The position numbers were made by a program, and so were the translations under genes. The notes under the pieces were generated by a model. That model was not told the origin of the DNA and searched no databases. It worked only from the letters and a program-made list of their open reading frames with translations. Shown in pieces: positions 60,682-64,000 of a stretch of DNA of 64,000 bases (the stretch's first letter is position 1; the number at the start of each line of letters is the position of its first letter). Source of the stretch: Caballeronia sp. INDeC2 (GTDB lineage Bacteria > Pseudomonadota > Gammaproteobacteria > Burkholderiales > Burkholderiaceae); the NCBI RefSeq assembly GCF_023631325.1, contig NZ_JALQDG010000013.1, forward strand, positions 1-64,000. Direction: 5' to 3'.

Positions 60682-62010
60682 ATGGCGCTGGCAACCCGCT
60701 GCCCTCACTGCGAAACCGTGTTCAAGCTGGACCCGCACCTGCTCGCGCCGCACGACGGCCGCGTGCGCTGCGGACACTGCCAGGAAGTCTTCGATGCCGC
60801 GCATCATCGCTTCGAGCTTCCTGACGAGCCGGCTGCGGCAGGTGTGGCTCAGCATGCCGCGATCATCGACGATGATGTCGCCGTCGGTCCCGCTACCGGT
60901 TCGGGCGCCGGTCACGCCCCCGATACGCCGGTGCACATAACGGCCTTGCCCGACGCACCGCTCAAGCCGCGGCCGTTCGCACCACGCAATCTCGATCTCG
61001 GCGCGACCGGCCCGGCAAAACACGCCGACGCGCCTTCTCCGCCATCGCGTTCCGCATCCGGCGCGGACAGCAATTCTCCCGCGGTCGCGGGCACCGCAGG
61101 ACAGAATCGAACCACGCCAGCGCGCACCGAACCGGCGCAAGCCGATGCGGCGAACGAGCCGTCCGCGCTGCCCGGCGACACAGGGCGCGTGAAGCAATTC
61201 ATCCGCGTGGGCGCGCCGCATGCCGATGCCGCGAATTCCGCGCAAGCCGGCGCCAATGCCCCGCTCGGCGAGCCGCCCGTTGCGCCGTTCGATCCTGTCG
61301 ACGATCGCGCGGAGCCGTTCATCGGACCGGTTCATGAGCCGGACGCGCAGCCCGTGCAACCTGCGCCCGAACCGCCCGCGGCACCGGCATGGCGCGACGA
61401 CGCGGAGCCCGGCTTCGGCGCGAGGAAGCCGCCCGTCCCCGCTCGCCGCGCCAGCGCGAACGAAGCGTTTCCGGTCATCCGCGAACCGCGCGAATCACGA
61501 GAGTCGCGCGCGCCGGCGCGTGCCGCGTCGGGGAAAGGCAAGCGCATCGTCGGCATCATCGTCGCCGTGCTGCTGGCGGTGCTGTTGCTCGCGCAGCTCG
61601 CGTGGTGGCAACGCGAATCTGTGATGGTCTACGTGCCCGGCTCGCACGCGCTCTATTCGGACGTGTGCGATCAGATCGGCTGCACGATCTCGCCACCGCG
61701 CGACATCGACGGATTGCAGATCGAGAGCTCGGGCCTGCGTCAGGTCGACGGTCCGCACAAGCTCGAACTGAAGCTGTCGTTGCGCAATCGGCTGGATGTC
61801 GCGCTCGCGTATCCGGCGCTCGAACTCACGCTTCTCGACGACAAGAACAACGTCGCGATCCGCCGCGTGCTCTGGCCGCAGGATTACGCGCGACCGGGTA
61901 CGATATTCGCCGTCGGCCTTCCGCCGCAAAGCGCGCAGCCGGTCGTCGTCCGGCTGGATACGGGCGACGCGGTCGCCGCGAATTACCGGGTTCAGGTCTT
62001 CTATCCGTGA
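60682..62010 (+). CDS. Zinc-ribbon DUF3426 single-pass membrane protein
   Basis: 442 aa. N-terminal zinc ribbon of the MJ0042 type, CPHC (7-10) and CGHC (30-33). A long, disordered Pro/Ala/Asp-rich cytoplasmic segment (about 45-280) is followed by one membrane helix (about 287-306, [20 protein letters not shown]) and a DUF3426 domain outside ([23 protein letters not shown]). Role unknown; conserved after prmA in this group. Probably in the same transcript, 50 nt later. Confidence 0.85.
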   Translation: MALATRCPHCETVFKLDPHLLAPHDGRVRCGHCQEVFDAAHHRFELPDEPAAAGVAQHAAIIDDDVAVGPATGSGAGHAPDTPVHITALPDAPLKPRPFAPRNLDLGATGPAKHADAPSPPSRSASGADSNSPAVAGTAGQNRTTPARTEPAQADAANEPSALPGDTGRVKQFIRVGAPHADAANSAQAGANAPLGEPPVAPFDPVDDRAEPFIGPVHEPDAQPVQPAPEPPAAPAWRDDAEPGFGARKPPVPARRASANEAFPVIREPRESRESRAPARAASGKGKRIVGIIVAVLLAVLLLAQLAWWQRESVMVYVPGSHALYSDVCDQIGCTISPPRDIDGLQIESSGLRQVDGPHKLELKLSLRNRLDVALAYPALELTLLDDKNNVAIRRVLWPQDYARPGTIFAVGLPPQSAQPVVVRLDTGDAVAANYRVQVFYP

Positions 62011-62137
62011 TCGCAATTTAGCGCGGTCGATCACGCGCGAGGCTACCGGACCCACTGCCACACGACGCGCGTCCGTGCCCCACGGCGCGGCACGCGCGAT
62101 TTTCCCGTCAGCATCTGACACTTCTCTGGAGCGCAAC

Positions 62138-62638
62138 ATGAGTCAAGTTACCCTCGGCGGCAATCCCATCGACGTCAGCGGCACTTTCCCGAGCGTTGGA
62201 CAGCAAGCGTCCGAATTCACGCTCGTCGGCGCAGATCTCGGCGACATCAAGCTTGCGAACTTCGCGGGCAAGCGCAAGGTGCTGAATATCGTGCCGAGTC
62301 TCGACACGCCGACCTGCGCCACCTCGACGCGCAAGTTCAACGAAGCGGCCGCGGGCCTGAACAACACGGTCGTGGTCGTCGTTTCGGGCGATCTGCCGTT
62401 CGCGGCGAAGCGCTTTTGCACGACCGAAGGCATCGCCAACGTCGTGACGGCGTCGACGTTCCGTGGCCACGAGTTCGCGCAAGCCTACGGCGTCGACGTG
62501 ACGAGCGGCCCGCTCAAGGGCCTGACGGCGCGCGCGGTCGTCGTTCTCGACGAGAACGACAAGGTGCTGCACTCGGAGCTCGTGTCTGAAATCAAGCAGG
62601 AGCCGAACTACGACGCTGCGCTCGCCGCGCTGAAGTAA
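62138..62638 (+). CDS. tpx: Thiol peroxidase
   Basis: 166 aa from ATG at 62138 with GGAG 7 nt upstream; longer in-frame extensions are rejected. Atypical 2-Cys peroxiredoxin: peroxidatic Cys60 in [13 protein letters not shown] and resolving Cys94 in KRFCTTEG; starts [15 protein letters not shown]. Removes organic and hydrogen peroxides with thioredoxin. Confidence 0.95.
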   Translation: MSQVTLGGNPIDVSGTFPSVGQQASEFTLVGADLGDIKLANFAGKRKVLNIVPSLDTPTCATSTRKFNEAAAGLNNTVVVVVSGDLPFAAKRFCTTEGIANVVTASTFRGHEFAQAYGVDVTSGPLKGLTARAVVVLDENDKVLHSELVSEIKQEPNYDAALAALK

Positions 62639-62648
62639 TTCTTCCGGC

Positions 62649-62673
62649 GGACCGCTTTCCATGGAAGCGGTCC
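62649..62673 (+). terminator. Hairpin after tpx
   Basis: GGACCGCTT and AAGCGGTCC around a 7-nt loop, 10 nt after the stop. No U-run, so a weak or partial terminator. Confidence 0.45.
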
Positions 62674-62756
62674 TCGCATACGAGGCGCGGTGAAACGCTC
62701 GCCGCGCGCCGTATGCGCATTTTTTCCTCGGCCCCTATTCATAAAGGACGTTCGCC

Positions 62757-63695
62757 TTGGCTACGCTCATCTGCGGCTCGCTCGCCTACGACAACATCAT
62801 GACCTTCCAGGGCCGCTTCGGCGACCATATCCTGCCGGATCAGGTGCACATGCTGAACATCAGCTTCCTGGTGCCGACGATGCGGCGCAACTTCGGCGGC
62901 TGCGCGGGCAACATCGCCTATGCGCTGAAGCTGCTCGGCGGCGATCCGAAGATCATGGCGACGCTCGGCGCGGAAGATTCGCAGCTTTACGTCGACCGGC
63001 TCGACGCGCTGGGTCTGTCGAAGGAATACGTGCGCGTGCTGCCCGAGCAGCACTCGGCGCAGTGCTTCATCACCACCGATCTCGCGAACAACCAGATCAC
63101 CGCCTTCCACCCCGGCGCGATGATGGAATCGCACCTGAACCGCGCCGATGAAGCGCAGGGCATCTCGCTCGGCATCGTCGCGCCCGACGGCGCGCAAGGC
63201 ATGCGCGAACACGCCGAAGGACTGGCCCGCGCCGGCGTGCCGTTCGTCTTCGATCCGGGCCAGGGATTGCCTATTCTGGAAGGTGTGGAACTTCGTCGCA
63301 TGATTGAACTCGCCACCTACGTGGCGGTCAACGATTACGAAGCCAAGTTGTTGAGCAACAAGACCGGCTGGGCGATCGAAGACATCAAGAGCCGCATCGA
63401 CGCCCTCGTCGTCACGCGTGGCGAACACGGCGCGCAGATCTATCATGAAGATGGCGTGTTCGACGTTCCCGCCGTGAAGGCGCAGCAGGTGGTCGATCCG
63501 ACCGGTTGCGGAGACGCATTCCGCGGCGGCCTTCTCTACGGGATCGAGAACAAGCTTGGCTGGGAGAAAACGGGTCGTCTTGCGAGTCTGATGGGTTCGC
63601 TGAAAATCGAACATCAGGGACCGCAAACCTACGCGCCGACGCGCGCCGAAATCGAAGAACGTTTTAAACAGGCCTTCGGAAGCAGCCTGTTTTGA
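62757..63695 (+). CDS. PfkB-family carbohydrate (adenosine/ribokinase-like) kinase
   Basis: 312 aa with a TTG start at 62757, supported by AAAGGA about 8 nt upstream. Family motifs: FGGCAGNIAYALKLLGG near the front, AVNDYEAKLL, and the catalytic DPTGCGDAFRGGLLYG (about 247-262). The sugar or nucleoside substrate cannot be told from the sequence; the FGGCAGN form is seen in adenosine-kinase-like proteins of proteobacteria. Confidence 0.88.
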   Translation: MATLICGSLAYDNIMTFQGRFGDHILPDQVHMLNISFLVPTMRRNFGGCAGNIAYALKLLGGDPKIMATLGAEDSQLYVDRLDALGLSKEYVRVLPEQHSAQCFITTDLANNQITAFHPGAMMESHLNRADEAQGISLGIVAPDGAQGMREHAEGLARAGVPFVFDPGQGLPILEGVELRRMIELATYVAVNDYEAKLLSNKTGWAIEDIKSRIDALVVTRGEHGAQIYHEDGVFDVPAVKAQQVVDPTGCGDAFRGGLLYGIENKLGWEKTGRLASLMGSLKIEHQGPQTYAPTRAEIEERFKQAFGSSLF

Positions 63696-63712
63696 GTGAT
63701 TGGAGTGAAGGA

Positions 63713-64000
63713 ATGAAAACGGTAAGTCGTATCGCGCTGGCAATGGCGCTCGTTGGCTCGGTCGCGCTGACGGGCTGCGCCTACAACAGCAGTTCTTCGG
63801 ACGTTTACACGGCCTCGCAGGCGCAGCGTGAGGAAACGGTGCGCATGGCGACCGTCGAAAGCGTGCGCGGCGTGAAGATCAGTTCGAACAACGGCCAGCC
63901 GACCGGCCTCGGCACCATCGGCGGCGGCGCGCTGGGCGGCGTCGCGGCGGCGAGCGTCATCGGCGGTGGCAATGGCTCGATCATCGCGGGCATCATCGGC
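63713..64000 (+). CDS. Glycine-zipper outer-membrane lipoprotein, N-terminal part
   Basis: Open from ATG at 63713 to the right edge (96 codons, no stop). GGAG and AAGGA precede the start. Signal peptide MKTVSRIALAMALVGSVALTGC with lipobox LTGC (Cys22), a short linker, and the start of a glycine-zipper 2TM domain (GTIGGGALGGVAAASVIGGGNG). Related to SlyB/Pcp-type lipoproteins of the outer membrane. 17 nt after the kinase. Confidence 0.87.
   Translation, partial: MKTVSRIALAMALVGSVALTGCAYNSSSSDVYTASQAQREETVRMATVESVRGVKISSNNGQPTGLGTIGGGALGGVAAASVIGGGNGSIIAGIIG

Overview
The window is about 64 kb of GC-rich chromosome from a betaproteobacterium of the Burkholderiaceae, most likely the Paraburkholderia/Caballeronia group. 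The evidence is gene content and order (leuS-lptE-holA-proA, exbB-exbD-dapB-bamE|fur, tkt-gap, mpl-yqiA-rnb-aroE-mtgA, accB-accC-prmA-DUF3426-tpx-PfkB kinase), strong G/C bias at third codon positions, three DUF2827 proteins, and a paired repeat that I recognise from Burkholderiaceae intergenic regions. No rRNA, tRNA, integrase, transposase or CRISPR array was seen.

Region 1 (1-11731) is the most unusual. A trimeric autotransporter adhesin with an extended signal peptide runs off the left edge on the minus strand. Behind it lie three tandem DUF2827 genes (putative glycosyltransferases, 2023-5502). Past the Entner-Doudoroff genes edd-eda and their divergent regulator hexR lies an HMW1C-type cytoplasmic N-glycosyltransferase (9866-11731). 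Together these look like a candidate adhesin-glycosylation locus. edd and hexR have readable promoters with two HexR-like operators.

Region 2 (11718-21488) is mostly housekeeping on the minus strand: hemJ, proA, holA, lptE, leuS, exbD, exbB, dapB, bamE, then divergent fur. Region 3 (21523-25967) is a ureide/C4-dicarboxylate unit: allA, allantoicase, dctA and a divergent GntR/FadR regulator, with matching palindromic operators at both promoters. Region 4 (25989-38233) holds gap and tkt, a VOC protein, rsmE, a barnase-barstar pair, a convincing but unnamed plus-strand small RNA locus (about 32109-32266), maeB, thiL-pgpA-pncC, and the wreck of a SWIM/SNF2 helicase that has lost its middle.

Region 5 (38243-50053): after pyrF comes a long minus-strand sugar operon read from an IclR-type regulator: iclR-dgoK-dgoA-SDR-araF-araG-araH, a 660-bp inverted pair of repeats, then SDR-lactonase-galM. 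It fits oxidative (De Ley-Doudoroff type) breakdown of D-galactose and possibly L-arabinose, but no aldonate dehydratase is present. Region 6 (50091-64000) contains the peptidoglycan/aroE/RNase operon, mpl, an unknown protein, a TlpA-like thioredoxin, the acetyl-CoA carboxylase genes accB-accC, prmA, a zinc-ribbon DUF3426 protein, tpx, a PfkB-family kinase and a truncated glycine-zipper lipoprotein at the right edge. The space between the TlpA gene and accB, where related genomes commonly carry aroQ as I remember them, has only a 57-codon reading frame.

Positions of starts were adjusted to ribosome binding sites and overlaps wherever the longest reading frame was clearly too long. All functional names come from reading motifs by eye; no database search was run.
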